Below, one piece after another: positions 9,212-17,856 of a stretch of DNA of 64,000 bases. The position numbers were made by a program, and so were the translations under genes. The stretch's first letter is position 1, and the number at the start of each line of letters is the position of its first letter. The notes under the pieces were generated by a model that was given only the letters and a program-made list of their open reading frames with translations, ran no database searches and was not told the DNA's origin. This stretch comes from CBDATA01 sp965202845 (GTDB lineage Bacteria; Acidobacteriota; Vicinamibacteria; Marinacidobacterales; Marinacidobacteraceae), in assembly GCA_965202845.1 (NCBI GenBank), contig OZ241856.1:1364001-1428000 (forward strand). The letters run 5' to 3'.

Positions 9212-9624
9212 CGCCGCTTCTCGCGCAGCCGCGCCGCCTTGCCCTTCCGCTGGCGCAGGAAGTAGAGCTTGGCGCGCCGGACGTGGTGGGAGCGGACCAC
9301 TTCCACCTTGGCCACCAGCGGCGAGTGCAGCGGGAAGATCCGCTCCACCGGAACCCCGAAGGAGGTCTTGCGGACGGTGATGGTGCGCCGGTTCCCCCCG
9401 TGCTTCATCGCGATCAGGATGCCCTCGAACACCTGGATGCGCTCCCGCTCGCCTTCCCGGATGGTGGCGTGGACCCGGATGGCGTCTCCCGGTCGGAGAT
9501 CGGGTCGGTCGGAGCGGAGCTCCGCCGTTTCGAGGGAGCGGATGACCTCCACCGCTGGCGGGGGCGGGGGCGCGCCTCCCTCGTTGGGGGCGCGGGCTTC
9601 GGTGGGTTCCAGGCTGGTGTTCAT
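9208..9624 (-). CDS. rplS: 50S ribosomal protein L19
   Basis: L19 sits at the 30S-50S interface. The core is clear: RPGDAIRVHATIREG, RIQVFEGILIAMKHGG, the SFGVPVERIFPLHSP segment and the basic C-terminus KLYFLRQRKGKAARL. At 138 residues it is longer than usual because of a proline-rich N-terminal extension of about 25 residues (GGAPPPPPAVEV). The start overlaps the trmD stop (ATGA). Gene order rpsP-rimM-trmD-rplS is the classical ribosomal operon. Confidence 0.97.
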   Translation of the reverse strand: MNTSLEPTEARAPNEGGAPPPPPAVEVIRSLETAELRSDRPDLRPGDAIRVHATIREGERERIQVFEGILIAMKHGGNRRTITVRKTSFGVPVERIFPLHSPLVAKVEVVRSHHVRRAKLYFLRQRKGKAARLREKRR

Positions 9625-10361
9625 GACGCTTCGCGTTCCTTTCGTTGCGCCGGGGCGGGGATGACGCCGGCGGCGACTGCCTTCTGATAGAGATCGGGAC
9701 GGCGGGCGCGAGTCAGTCGCGCCGACTGCTCCAGGCGGTAGCGGCGCACCGCGGCGTGGTCCCCGGAGCGGAGCACCGCCGGAACCTCCGCGCCGCGCCA
9801 GACGGCGGGCCGGGTGTACTGCGGGTATTCGAGCAACCCGCTGGAAAAGGAGTCTTCGCGCGCCGAGGCGTCGTCTCCGAGCGCCCCGGGCAGCAGGCGG
9901 GTCACCGCCTCGACGACCACCATCGCGGGAATCTCGCCGCCCGACAGCACGTAGTCGCCGATGGAAACCTCCTCGGTGCCGGTGAGCGTGAGAAACCGCT
10001 CGTCCACCCCCTCGTACCGACCGGCGACCAGCAGGATTCTCGGCTCCCGGGCGAGACCGGCCACCACTTCCTGGTTCAACGGCGTCCCCCGGGGAGACAA
10101 GAACACCAGCCGGGGCGGGACGTCGGGGTCCATCGCGGCGATCGCGTCCACCGCCCGCACCAGCGGCGCCACCCGCATGACCATCCCCGGACCCCCGCCG
10201 TAGGGAGCGTCGTCGGCGCGCTGGAAGCGCCCGTCGCTCCAGTCGGTGAGCTGGTGGAGACGCACGTCGAGGAGGCCCGCCTCCCGGGCCCGGCGGGTGA
10301 TCCCGTGCCCGAAGACCTCGCCGAACATGTCCGGAAACAGGGTCAGGATGTCCACCCGCAT
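9621..10361 (-). CDS. trmD: tRNA (guanine37-N1)-methyltransferase
   Basis: TrmD methylates G37 of tRNAs reading CNN and some GNN codons, preventing +1 frameshifts. At 246 residues it is full length. The trefoil-knot SAM site is visible in LVAGRYEGVDERF and GDYVLSGGEIPAMV; the N-terminal MRVDILTLFPDMF and DDAPYGGGPGMVM motifs and the C-terminal GLLEYPQYTRP region are all present. It begins 1 bp after the rimM stop and overlaps rplS by 4 bp. Confidence 0.97.
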   Translation of the reverse strand: MRVDILTLFPDMFGEVFGHGITRRAREAGLLDVRLHQLTDWSDGRFQRADDAPYGGGPGMVMRVAPLVRAVDAIAAMDPDVPPRLVFLSPRGTPLNQEVVAGLAREPRILLVAGRYEGVDERFLTLTGTEEVSIGDYVLSGGEIPAMVVVEAVTRLLPGALGDDASAREDSFSSGLLEYPQYTRPAVWRGAEVPAVLRSGDHAAVRRYRLEQSARLTRARRPDLYQKAVAAGVIPAPAQRKEREAS

Positions 10362-10362
10362 G

Positions 10363-10941
10363 TCAGCCGTTCACCTCCAGCAGTCCGTCCGGAGGGTCCA
10401 TGACGATGCGCCGGGCGGCGGGGTCCACCACCGGACAGATGCGCTCGACGAACGGAACCAGGGCGTCCCCCCCGCCGCCAGCGAGCCGCACCACCAGCAA
10501 AATCCCGCCCCCCGCCTCCTCGACCCCGGCGACCTCCCCGATCGTCGCGCCGGCGGGCGATTCGGCGCGGCAGCCGATCAGCTCGTCGAAGTAGAAGACG
10601 CCCTCCGGGAGCGATGCGCGTTCCGACTCGGCGATGCGCAGTTCGTATCCGCGCAGCGACTCGGCGGTCCCGATGTCCTCCACCCCCTCGAGACCGAGCA
10701 CCGGCCGCCCCCTCAGAATCCGGGCGGAGCGGATCTCCCGCCGGATCGTCGCGCCGCTTCCCGGCCGCCCCACCCGGACGGACCGGATTCCGTCAAAGCG
10801 ATCCGGGGCGCCGTTCCGCGGCTCGACAAAAACCTCTCCCCGCCGCCCGAAGGTTCGTCCGACGACGCCCACCACCACTTCGGCGGCGGGCGGGAGATCA
10901 GCGGCTCCCGCGTCCTCCTGCTGCACTCTCCCGGCGTCCAT
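10363..10941 (-). CDS. rimM: Ribosome maturation factor RimM
   Basis: RimM assists 30S head assembly by binding ribosomal protein S19. The 192-residue protein has the N-terminal barrel (VVVGVVGRTFGRRGEVFVEP), the DIGTAESLRGYEL motif and the C-terminal PRC-barrel (YFDELIGCRAESPAGATIGEV and ALVPFVERICPVVD). The ATG at 10941 is preceded at about 11 nt by a GAGG-like sequence. An upstream open frame exists but carries no RimM sequence. It lies between rpsP (41-bp gap) and trmD, as usual. Confidence 0.93.
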   Translation of the reverse strand: MDAGRVQQEDAGAADLPPAAEVVVGVVGRTFGRRGEVFVEPRNGAPDRFDGIRSVRVGRPGSGATIRREIRSARILRGRPVLGLEGVEDIGTAESLRGYELRIAESERASLPEGVFYFDELIGCRAESPAGATIGEVAGVEEAGGGILLVVRLAGGGGDALVPFVERICPVVDPAARRIVMDPPDGLLEVNG

Positions 10942-10982
10942 GATCGAAGTACCTCGGGAGCATGCTTTTGACAGGAATTCCG

Positions 10983-11243
10983 TCAGGCCGCCGGTTGTTC
11001 GGCGGAGAGCTTCCTCAGCAGGTTCCGCACCGTTTCGCTCGGCTGGGCGCCGCGGTCCAGCCAGAACCGGGCGCGCTCCTGGTCCACCTGAATCCGGCCT
11101 TCCGCGTCGTTCGGGAGGCGCGGGTGGTAGTGCCCCACCGTCTCCACGATGCGCCCCACCTTGCCGTGGAGGGAGTCGGCGACGACGACCCGGAAGTGGG
11201 CGTCCCGCTTGCGGCCGGTGCGCGCGAGCCTGATGTTCAGCAT
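10983..11243 (-). CDS. rpsP: 30S ribosomal protein S16
   Basis: This 86-residue S16 starts MLNIRLARTGRKRDAHFRVVVADS and contains the conserved ETVGHYHPR segment (N instead of the more common G before) and the WLDRGAQPSETVRNLL C-terminal motif. The start codon lies inside the last codons of the upstream symporter gene. A TACCAT hexamer 7 nt before the ATG suggests the ribosomal genes also have their own leaderless promoter, independent of the symporter. Confidence 0.96.
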   Translation of the reverse strand: MLNIRLARTGRKRDAHFRVVVADSLHGKVGRIVETVGHYHPRLPNDAEGRIQVDQERARFWLDRGAQPSETVRNLLRKLSAEQPAA

Positions 11244-12613
11244 GGCCGGGATGGTAGCAGGAAACGGCCGCCCAGCAGGAGCGCGAGCGCCGAGGCGCCG
11301 ATTCCGAGCAGCGGCGGCGAGAAAAATCCCGCCGCATCGCCGACAAGGTATCCCGCCACCCCGATTCCGACGGCGGGAAGCACCGCCGCCCGGCGCACCG
11401 GAATCCGGTGGATTCCGAACGCGATCGGAACCAGCAGCGAGACGCCGAGCAGCGAGTAGAAGACGGTGAGGGAGTCCACCACGCTCTGGCCGAAGATCGC
11501 GAGCAGCGTCCCGGCGGCGCCGCCGGCGACCGCGCCCAGCCGGGCCATCCGAAGCACGCTCGCGGGCGGGGCGTCCGGCCTCAGGAAGCGGCCGTAGACA
11601 TCGCGCCCGATCGAGGTGGAGAGCATGAAGAGCACCGCGTCGGCGCTCGACACCTCGGCGGAAAAGAGCGCCGCCACCCCGAGGCACCCGAGCCACAGCG
11701 GAAGCGACGCCGCCAGCAACGTCGGCAGCGCGGCGTCGGGGCGTTCGAGCCCGGGATGGAGCGCGGCGGCGGCGATCCCGAGCAGCGGGGGGATGGAGGC
11801 GAAGAGCAGCATCGCCGCGCCCGCTCCCAGCAGCCCGCGCCGGACCGCGCGCTCGTCGCGCCCGCCGAACACCTTTTGCAGGATGCCCGGCGACGCCAGA
11901 AAGGCCGGGATCAGAAGCGCCATGTACTGGAGCGCGCGCGTCGGTTCGGCCAGCGGGTCGAGCGCCGCCGGACCCAGCGCGCCCCGGATTCCGGAGGTCC
12001 CGCCGGCCGCCTGGAGCGCCCAGGGAACGGCGAGCAGCAGCCCGGCGAGCAGCACGCCGAGCTGGATCAGGTTCACCACCGCGGCGCCTCGGAGGCCGCC
12101 GGCTGCGAAGTAGAGGGTCATCACCAGCGCCGAGGCGCCGACCGCCGCCGGATAGGGGATGCCGGCCACCGCCTCCACCAGCACCCCGGCGGCGATCAGC
12201 TGGGCGGCGAGGACGAACAGGGTCGCGACCAGCAAAAGCGCGGTGAGCGCGACCCGGACGGCGACCCCGTAGCGGAGTTCGAGGAAGTCCCCGACCGTAT
12301 GCAGCTGGCGCTCCTTCGCCACCCGCCAGATCCGGGGACCCAGCCAGACGGCGAGGATCAGGGTGCCGACGCCGCCGGCCCCCACCCACCAGGCGGCGGC
12401 GAGGCCGTGCTGGTAGCCGAGCGCGGCGGCGCCGACCGTCGATCCGGCGCCGATGTTGGCCGCCAGCACGGTGGCGAACACCAGCCGGGCGGGGAGCTGG
12501 CGACCGGCCACGAAGAATGCGGACGCCGAACGCACGCCGCGCGCGACCCGGAATCCGATCGCCACCAGCAGGATCGAGTACCCGGCGAGAACGAACAGAT
12601 GCGGGGAAGGCAT
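11237..12613 (-). CDS. Sodium/solute symporter (SSS family)
   Basis: A 458-residue membrane protein with about 12-13 hydrophobic helices. Family hallmarks are the N-terminal FFVAGRQLPA (the SSS 'AGR' motif), ANIGAGSTVGAAALGYQHG, AAGGLRGAAVVNLIQLGV, and SAEVSSADAVLFMLSTSIGRDVYGRF. These place it with sodium-coupled transporters of the PutP/SglT fold. The substrate cannot be read from sequence. Its last codons overlap the rpsP start by 7 bp, so it heads the ribosomal-gene array. It is divergent from the barrel-like gene with about 40 bp between. Confidence 0.88.
   Translation of the reverse strand: MPSPHLFVLAGYSILLVAIGFRVARGVRSASAFFVAGRQLPARLVFATVLAANIGAGSTVGAAALGYQHGLAAAWWVGAGGVGTLILAVWLGPRIWRVAKERQLHTVGDFLELRYGVAVRVALTALLLVATLFVLAAQLIAAGVLVEAVAGIPYPAAVGASALVMTLYFAAGGLRGAAVVNLIQLGVLLAGLLLAVPWALQAAGGTSGIRGALGPAALDPLAEPTRALQYMALLIPAFLASPGILQKVFGGRDERAVRRGLLGAGAAMLLFASIPPLLGIAAAALHPGLERPDAALPTLLAASLPLWLGCLGVAALFSAEVSSADAVLFMLSTSIGRDVYGRFLRPDAPPASVLRMARLGAVAGGAAGTLLAIFGQSVVDSLTVFYSLLGVSLLVPIAFGIHRIPVRRAAVLPAVGIGVAGYLVGDAAGFFSPPLLGIGASALALLLGGRFLLPSRPC
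11251..11256 (-). promoter_or_regulatory. Candidate -10 box (TACCAT) for rpsP operon
   Basis: On the minus strand TACCAT is followed by 7 nt and the rpsP ATG, with no Shine-Dalgarno sequence between. The spacing fits a leaderless transcript starting at the A of the start codon. The site lies within the 3' end of the symporter gene. No -35 element is obvious. Confidence 0.5.
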
Positions 12614-12632
12614 GGGGAGCGTGCGGGGCGAT

Positions 12633-12638
12633 TAGACT
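12633..12638. promoter_or_regulatory. Candidate divergent -10 elements in symporter/barrel gap
   Basis: The short intergenic region contains TAGACT on the plus strand (17 nt before the barrel gene's GTG) and, overlapping it on the minus strand, TAGTCT followed by TAAT toward the symporter ATG. These are the only TANNNT hexamers in the gap. Assignment is by pattern only. Confidence 0.35.
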
Positions 12639-12655
12639 ACGCATCCTCCCCTCCC

Positions 12656-13540
12656 GTGAACCTTCGACTGCTCCTTTTGGCGGCGCTCGTCGCCCCCCTG
12701 CCGGCGCGGGCGCAGCCCCCGACCCCCTTCGCTCCCCATACTCCATGGATCGGCGACGCGGGAGCCGGCTCGGTCTCCATCGCCTTCGAACGGCGGACGG
12801 CCGACGATTTCTTCCGCGCCGAAGACATCCCCGAAGAACGGGGGGCGATTCCCGGCGGCGGCGCCGAGCTTTCGCAGAACACCGGCTGGCTGGGAATCCG
12901 CTACGCGATCTCCGACGCGGTTTCGCTGGACCTCCGTTCCGGCTGGGGGCGAAGTTCCCTTCCCGGAAGGCTCGACGAGACGTTCGCGGAGAGCTTCAGC
13001 GACCTGGTCGACACCCACCTGGGCGCCACCTGGCGGGTCGCCGACGAGCGGAAGACCGGCATGCCGAGCGTGGCGCTGCGCGCCGGGGTGATAGTCGCCG
13101 GCCGCTATCCGTCCGGCTTCGTCAACTCGCTGGGCGACGGCGGCCACGGCTTCGAGGCCTCGGCGCTGGTGGGCCAGTTCGTGGAGCGGGTGGGGTTTTC
13201 GGCGGAAGCCGGCTACCGCGCCCGCACCGGGGACATCCCCTCGGACGTCTTCGTGAACCTCGCCGGCTTCCTCCAGCTGGGCGACCGGGCGACGCTGGCC
13301 GCCGACTACCGGATCGTGAACGGCAACGAATCGGGGCTCGACATCGGCGATTTCGAGTTCGCCTCCCATCGCTTCCCCGAGCTCCAGGAGGACATCCACT
13401 TCGCCGGCGGACGGCTCGACGTGGAGATCACTGACGCAATCGGGATCGAAGCATTCTTCGGCCAGGTCGTGCACGGGCGCAACACCCCGGCGTCATGGAG
13501 CTTCGGCGGGGGCGTCGTCTGGAGTTTCGGCCCCAGGTGA
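12656..13540 (+). CDS. Predicted secreted outer-membrane barrel-like protein
   Basis: A 294-residue protein with a clear signal peptide (VNLRLLLLAALVAPLPARAQ). The mature part alternates short amphipathic strands (SVSLDLRSGWGRS, SVALRAGVIVAGRYPS, FSAEAGYRARTGDI, RATLAADYRIVNG) and ends in an aromatic/hydrophobic strand SFGGGVVWSFGPR, a pattern like small outer-membrane beta barrels. I do not recognise a named family. The GTG start is chosen because the signal peptide begins there; the frame is open upstream but encodes no sensible protein. The next gene begins 7 bp after its stop. Confidence 0.65.
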   Translation: MNLRLLLLAALVAPLPARAQPPTPFAPHTPWIGDAGAGSVSIAFERRTADDFFRAEDIPEERGAIPGGGAELSQNTGWLGIRYAISDAVSLDLRSGWGRSSLPGRLDETFAESFSDLVDTHLGATWRVADERKTGMPSVALRAGVIVAGRYPSGFVNSLGDGGHGFEASALVGQFVERVGFSAEAGYRARTGDIPSDVFVNLAGFLQLGDRATLAADYRIVNGNESGLDIGDFEFASHRFPELQEDIHFAGGRLDVEITDAIGIEAFFGQVVHGRNTPASWSFGGGVVWSFGPR

Positions 13541-13547
13541 AACCCGA

Positions 13548-14369
13548 GTGAACCCGGGGCTTTGGGGTGGGTTCCTGCTGGCGGCGGGTCTCGCCTGCTC
13601 CCCGTCGTCGCAGGCGGACATCTCCTTCGCCGACCACGACGAGACGAACGCCGCCTCCATCCCCCACGACGAGTGGCAGGGCATCCTCGACCGCTACCTC
13701 GACGCCGGCGACCCATCCGGAATCCACCGTTTCGACTACGCGGCGCTCCAGGCGAACGCCCCGGACCGGGCCCGGCTCCAGGGCTATCTGGCGTCGCTCC
13801 AGAAGGTGGATCCGCGGCGCTATCGCCGGGACGAGCAGATGGCCTACTGGATCAACTTCTACAACGCGCTGACCGTGGAGGTGGTCCTCACCGAATATCC
13901 GGTGGACTCCATCCGGGACATCTCCCGAAGCCTGATCCCCTTCCGGGGGCCGTGGGGCGACGTCCACGCCGCATTGCTGGGCCGGGAGATCACCCTGGAC
14001 ACCATCGAGCACGACATCCTCCGCTCCATCTGGCGCGACCCCCGCATCCACTACGCGGTGCACTGCGCGAGCCTCGGATGCCCCAACCTGGCGCCGGAGG
14101 CGTACACCGCCGACCGGCTGGAAGCGATGCTGGAGCAGGGCGCCCGGGACTACATCAACCATCCGCGCGGCGTGGAAATCCGCAATCCGGCCTCCGGAAC
14201 GGCGTCCCGCATCTACGACTGGTTCGCGGAGGACTTCGGCGGGAGCGAGGCGGGCGTGATCGAGCACCTGCTGCGGTACGCGGAACCGGAGCTCGCCGGG
14301 CGAATCCGAAGTTTCGAGGGCGGATTCGAGTACGAATACGACTGGGCGCTCAACGACGCGGCGCGGTAG
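13548..14369 (+). CDS. DUF547-domain lipoprotein
   Basis: This 273-residue protein starts at a GTG, has a lipoprotein-like signal (LLAAGLAC, residues 10-17), and contains a DUF547 domain. Typical family segments are QMAYWINFYNALTVEVVL, DTIEHDILRS, HYAVHCASLGCPNL and YTADRLEAMLEQGARDYINH. The biochemical function of DUF547 is not known to me. It follows the barrel-like gene closely and is probably co-transcribed. Its last 20 bp overlap the convergent S58 peptidase gene. Confidence 0.8.
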   Translation: MNPGLWGGFLLAAGLACSPSSQADISFADHDETNAASIPHDEWQGILDRYLDAGDPSGIHRFDYAALQANAPDRARLQGYLASLQKVDPRRYRRDEQMAYWINFYNALTVEVVLTEYPVDSIRDISRSLIPFRGPWGDVHAALLGREITLDTIEHDILRSIWRDPRIHYAVHCASLGCPNLAPEAYTADRLEAMLEQGARDYINHPRGVEIRNPASGTASRIYDWFAEDFGGSEAGVIEHLLRYAEPELAGRIRSFEGGFEYEYDWALNDAAR

Positions 14370-15399
14370 GCGGCGCGAGGTCGGCGACCGCCGGGAATCC
14401 GGGAAGCGATTCGGCCGAGCGCACCGCATCCAGCACCGCGCGGGCGACCGCTTCGGCGGCGAGCGCCCCCAGCCGTCCCACCGGCGTCCCGGCGGCGCCG
14501 GTTCCGGTGGAGAGCACGAACAGGGTGTCCCCGTCCGCCGGGGTGTGCGCCGGGTAGATCGCGCGGGCCAAGCCGTCGTGCGCCATCTGCGCCACCTTGG
14601 TGGCCTGCGCCTGGGTGAGCGGGGCGTCCACCGCGACCACCCCGATGGTGGTGTTCGCCCCCACCGGCGGCGCATCTTCACCGGAAGGCGGCGCTTCGAG
14701 CAGCAGGCGGCGGGCGTCGGCCAGCCCGCCTGCCCCGTCGCGCGCCCCGGCCACCAGCTCCCCGGTCGCCGGATCCACGATGTCGCCCACCGCGTTCACC
14801 GCGACCAGCGCGCCAACCGTGAACGCCGCCTCCCCCCGCCCCACCCGGATCGAGGCGCTTCCGATCCCGCCCTTCATCGCGAACCGCATCCCCCGGCTCT
14901 TGCCGACCGTCGCTCCGGCTCCGGCCCCGGCGTTCCCCCTCCGGACCGGCCCCGGCCCGGCGGCCGCCGCCGCGAGGTAGCCGCATTCGGGCCCCGGACG
15001 CGCCGCCGGAAGCCCCGGCTGGACGCCCAGATCGAAGAGAATCGCCGCCGGGACGATCGGCACCCGGTGGGGACCGACCGGAAACCCGATTCCCGCCTCC
15101 TCCAGCCAGCGCATGACCCCGTCCGCGACCGAGAGACCGAAGGCGCTGCCGCCGGAGAGCACGATCGCGTGCGCCTCCTGGATGGAGTGAACCGGATGCA
15201 GCAGATCGGTTTCGCGGGTTCCCGGCGCCGAGCCGCGCACGTCCACCCCGGCGACCGCCCCCTCCCGAACCAGCGCCACCGTGCATCCGGTGGGCGCTCC
15301 CTCCAGTTCGTGGTGCCCCACCTCCACCCCGGCCACCGCGGTGAGTCCCGGATCCGCCGCCGGGGGCTGCGCCAGCGCGCCGAGCAGAAGGAGGACCAA
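14350..15399 (-). CDS. P1 (S58) family aminopeptidase, DmpA-like
   Basis: The 349-residue protein matches the self-processing S58 family (L-aminopeptidase/D-esterase type). Segments seen are VAGVEVGHHE, GCTVALVREG, GGSAFGLSVADGVMRWLEE, and GANTTIGVVAVDAPLTQAQA, where autocleavage before the Thr/Ser nucleophile is expected. A short hydrophobic N-terminus (MVLLLLGALAQ) suggests export, unusual for some relatives. The start is TTG, 9 nt after a TACCCT hexamer. It is divergent from the CPA2 antiporter. Confidence 0.85.
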   Translation of the reverse strand: MVLLLLGALAQPPAADPGLTAVAGVEVGHHELEGAPTGCTVALVREGAVAGVDVRGSAPGTRETDLLHPVHSIQEAHAIVLSGGSAFGLSVADGVMRWLEEAGIGFPVGPHRVPIVPAAILFDLGVQPGLPAARPGPECGYLAAAAAGPGPVRRGNAGAGAGATVGKSRGMRFAMKGGIGSASIRVGRGEAAFTVGALVAVNAVGDIVDPATGELVAGARDGAGGLADARRLLLEAPPSGEDAPPVGANTTIGVVAVDAPLTQAQATKVAQMAHDGLARAIYPAHTPADGDTLFVLSTGTGAAGTPVGRLGALAAEAVARAVLDAVRSAESLPGFPAVADLAPPTAPRR

Positions 15400-15438
15400 G
15401 GGGCGTCAAGGGTACCCTCACCGCCCGTGAGACGCCCC
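15400..15438. promoter_or_regulatory. Divergent control region with inverted repeat and palindromic -10
   Basis: The gap between the S58 peptidase and the antiporter contains a perfect palindrome AGGGTACCCT (15409-15418), which reads TACCCT on both strands. On the minus strand it lies 9 nt before the peptidase TTG. An 8-bp inverted repeat, GGGGCGTC at 15400-15407 and GACGCCCC at 15431-15438, surrounds it and could be an operator or an mRNA hairpin. Confidence 0.4.
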
Positions 15439-15452
15439 GCCGCCGACTGAAG

Positions 15453-16619
15453 ATGCACGAATCCGGAACGCTCGTCATCATCGGCATCGCCGCCTTCCTG
15501 CTGCCCCCGGTGGCGAGCGCGATCCGGGCGCCGGCGGTAGTGGTCGAAATCCTGTTCGGCGTCCTGGTGGGGCCGGTGCTGGGACTCATGGAAGGGAGCG
15601 CCAGCCTGGACCAGATCGCCGAGCTGGGGCTGCTCATGCTCATGTTCCTCGCCGGATTCGAAATCGACTTCGAGGCGCTCCGGCGGGGCGGCGCCAAGCC
15701 GATCTACCGGGCGCTCCTCGTCTTCGCCGGCACCCTGGGCCTCTCCTTCGCCGCCACCCTCTGGCTGGACCTCAAGCTCTTCTACGCCCCGGTGCTCGCC
15801 ACCACATCGGCGGCGCTGGTGCTCCCCGGCATGCGAAGCGCCGGCATCACCAGCACCAGCCTGGGGCAGGCGATCCTGGTCTCCGCCGTCATCGCCGACT
15901 TGGTGACGCTGCTGCTGGTGGCCGAGATCACCATCTGGACCCGCGACGGCTGGGGGCCGGAGCTCATCGGCGGACCGGCGCTCCTGATCCTGGTGGTGCT
16001 CGCGCTCCGGGCGCTGAAGCTGCTGCTCTGGTGGCGTCCGACGGTCGCCAACCGGCTCTTCCGGCAGGACGACCCCGACGAAATGGGCATCCGCGGCGCC
16101 CTGGCGCTACTGCTGGTCTTCGTGGGACTCTCGGCGGCGCTCGAGGTGGAGCCGATCCTCGCCGCCTTCCTCGCCGGCGGGGTGTTCGCGCTCCTCTTCC
16201 GGCCTCCGGAGGGACTCCGGCATCAGCTGTCCGGCATCGGTTGGGGCTTCCTGATCCCGATCTTCTTCATCAACGTGGGGTTGCGCTTCGATGTGGCGGC
16301 GCTCGCCGACCCGGACCTGCTGGCCCGGGCCGGCGTCATCATCCTGGTCGCCTTCCTGGTGAAGTTCCTCCCGGCGATGCTCTATGTGCTCTGGGGGTTC
16401 TCCTTCCGGGCGGCGGCCGCCGCCGGCTTCCTGCTCTCCGCCCGCCTCAGCATCGTGGTCGCGGTGGCCACCGTGGGCATGGAGATCGGCCTGCTGGACC
16501 AGCAGGACCGGGCCATCGCGGTTCTCATCGCCGCCGTCACTTCGATGACCTGCCCGGTGCTCTTCCACCGGGTGCTCCGGGGCAGCGGATCGCAACCGGC
16601 TAGACTCGAGACCCCATGA
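15453..16619 (+). CDS. CPA2-type cation:proton antiporter
   Basis: A 388-residue integral membrane protein with about 12 helices. It matches the sodium/proton exchanger domain of the CPA2 (KefB/NapA-like) group: APAVVVEILFGVLVGP, AELGLLMLMFLAGFEID, TTSAALVLPGMRSAG, VLVSAVIADLV and FFINVGLRFDV. There is no C-terminal RCK/TrkA-N regulatory domain. The stop overlaps the next gene's ATG by 4 bp, although that gene also has its own -10-like sequence inside this one. Confidence 0.87.
   Translation: MHESGTLVIIGIAAFLLPPVASAIRAPAVVVEILFGVLVGPVLGLMEGSASLDQIAELGLLMLMFLAGFEIDFEALRRGGAKPIYRALLVFAGTLGLSFAATLWLDLKLFYAPVLATTSAALVLPGMRSAGITSTSLGQAILVSAVIADLVTLLLVAEITIWTRDGWGPELIGGPALLILVVLALRALKLLLWWRPTVANRLFRQDDPDEMGIRGALALLLVFVGLSAALEVEPILAAFLAGGVFALLFRPPEGLRHQLSGIGWGFLIPIFFINVGLRFDVAALADPDLLARAGVIILVAFLVKFLPAMLYVLWGFSFRAAAAAGFLLSARLSIVVAVATVGMEIGLLDQQDRAIAVLIAAVTSMTCPVLFHRVLRGSGSQPARLETP
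16601..16606 (+). promoter_or_regulatory. Candidate -10 box (TAGACT) for class V aminotransferase
   Basis: TAGACT lies 9 nt before the ATG at 16616, within the end of the antiporter gene. No Shine-Dalgarno sequence intervenes. The same hexamer precedes genes at 12656 and 32038. Confidence 0.4.
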
Positions 16620-17851
16620 ACGCCACCACCCGCCGCCGCTTCCTCGGAACCGCGCTGACCCTCCCGCCGGCGCTCGCCGCCCGCGCCGCCGCTCCGCCGG
16701 ACGAGGAGGGGTACTTCCGGCTGGTGCGCCGCGAGTTCCCCTTCACCGAGGCGAAGGTTCCGATGAACGCCGCCAACCTCTGCCCCTCCCCCCGGGGAGT
16801 CGCGGACCGGGTGAGCGAGCTGACCCGGGACGTGGACCGGGACTGCTCCTTCCAGAACCGCGGGAAGTTCGGCGACCTGCGGGAAGCGGCCCGCGAGGCG
16901 CTGGCCGCCATGCTGGGCGCGGACCCCGACGAAGTGGCCATCGTGCGGAACACCAGCGAGGCCAACAACATCGTGAACGCCGGCGTCGAGTTCGGCCCCG
17001 GCGACGAAGTCGTGCTCTGGGATCAGAACCACCCGACCAACAACGTGGCCTGGGACGTCCGGGCGGCCCGGGACGGCTTCTCGGTGCGGCGGGTGGCGAC
17101 GCCCCTTGCGCCGACCAGTCCCGACGATCTGGCGGCGCCCTTCGTGGAGGCGATGAACCCGCGAACCCGGCTCATCGCCATCACCCACGTGTCCAACGTC
17201 TCCGGCATCCGGCTCCCGGTGCGGAGGATCGCCGACGCGGCGCACGAGCGCGACGTCCACGTCCACGTGGACGGGGCCCAGAGTTTCGGCGGCCTGCGGA
17301 TCGACACCCGCGCGCTCGGCGCCGACACCTTCTCCTCCAGCTCGCACAAATGGTTCTGCGGTCCCAAGGAATGCGGGGTGCTGGTGGTGCGTTCCGAACG
17401 GATCCCCACGCTCTGGCCCTCGGTGGTGGCCCCCGGTTGGGGCGACGACGCCGACCCCGACCCGCGCGGCGCCCGGAAGTTCGAGTCGCTGGGGCAGCGG
17501 GACGACGCCTGCATCGCCGCTATGGCCACCACCGCCGCATTCCACCGGGAAATCGGCGTGGAGCAGGTGGAGTCCCGGATGATGGCGCTGGCGCGACGGC
17601 TCCGGGAGGGCGCGCGGGAGATGGGCCTTTCGCTGGTGACTCCGGATGACGACGCGCTCTCCGCCGGAGTGGCCATCGTCGCCGTCCCCCCGGAGCGCGC
17701 CCGGGAGGTCTTCGAGCGGATGTACGACGAGCACGGCATCGCCGGCGCCACCTCCGGGGGGTTCCGGCTCTCGCCCCACATCTACAACACGAGGGAGCAC
17801 GTGGAGCGGGCGCTGGAAGGCCTCCGATCCCTCCGTCATCTGATAGCCTGA
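16616..17851 (+). CDS. Class V aminotransferase-fold PLP enzyme with Tat signal
   Basis: The 411-residue protein begins with a twin-arginine signal (TTRRRFLGTALTLPPALAA), so it is probably exported folded. The body is a cysteine-desulfurase-like class V fold: VRNTSEANNIVNAG, DQNHPTNNVAWDV, VHVDGAQSFGGL with the cofactor Asp, and SSSSHKWFCGPKECG with the probable PLP lysine. It resembles isopenicillin-N epimerase-like proteins more than IscS/SufS. The substrate is unknown. It ends 5 bp before the convergent thiolase gene. Confidence 0.83.
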   Translation: MNATTRRRFLGTALTLPPALAARAAAPPDEEGYFRLVRREFPFTEAKVPMNAANLCPSPRGVADRVSELTRDVDRDCSFQNRGKFGDLREAAREALAAMLGADPDEVAIVRNTSEANNIVNAGVEFGPGDEVVLWDQNHPTNNVAWDVRAARDGFSVRRVATPLAPTSPDDLAAPFVEAMNPRTRLIAITHVSNVSGIRLPVRRIADAAHERDVHVHVDGAQSFGGLRIDTRALGADTFSSSSHKWFCGPKECGVLVVRSERIPTLWPSVVAPGWGDDADPDPRGARKFESLGQRDDACIAAMATTAAFHREIGVEQVESRMMALARRLREGAREMGLSLVTPDDDALSAGVAIVAVPPERAREVFERMYDEHGIAGATSGGFRLSPHIYNTREHVERALEGLRSLRHLIA

Positions 17852-17856
17852 AACAA

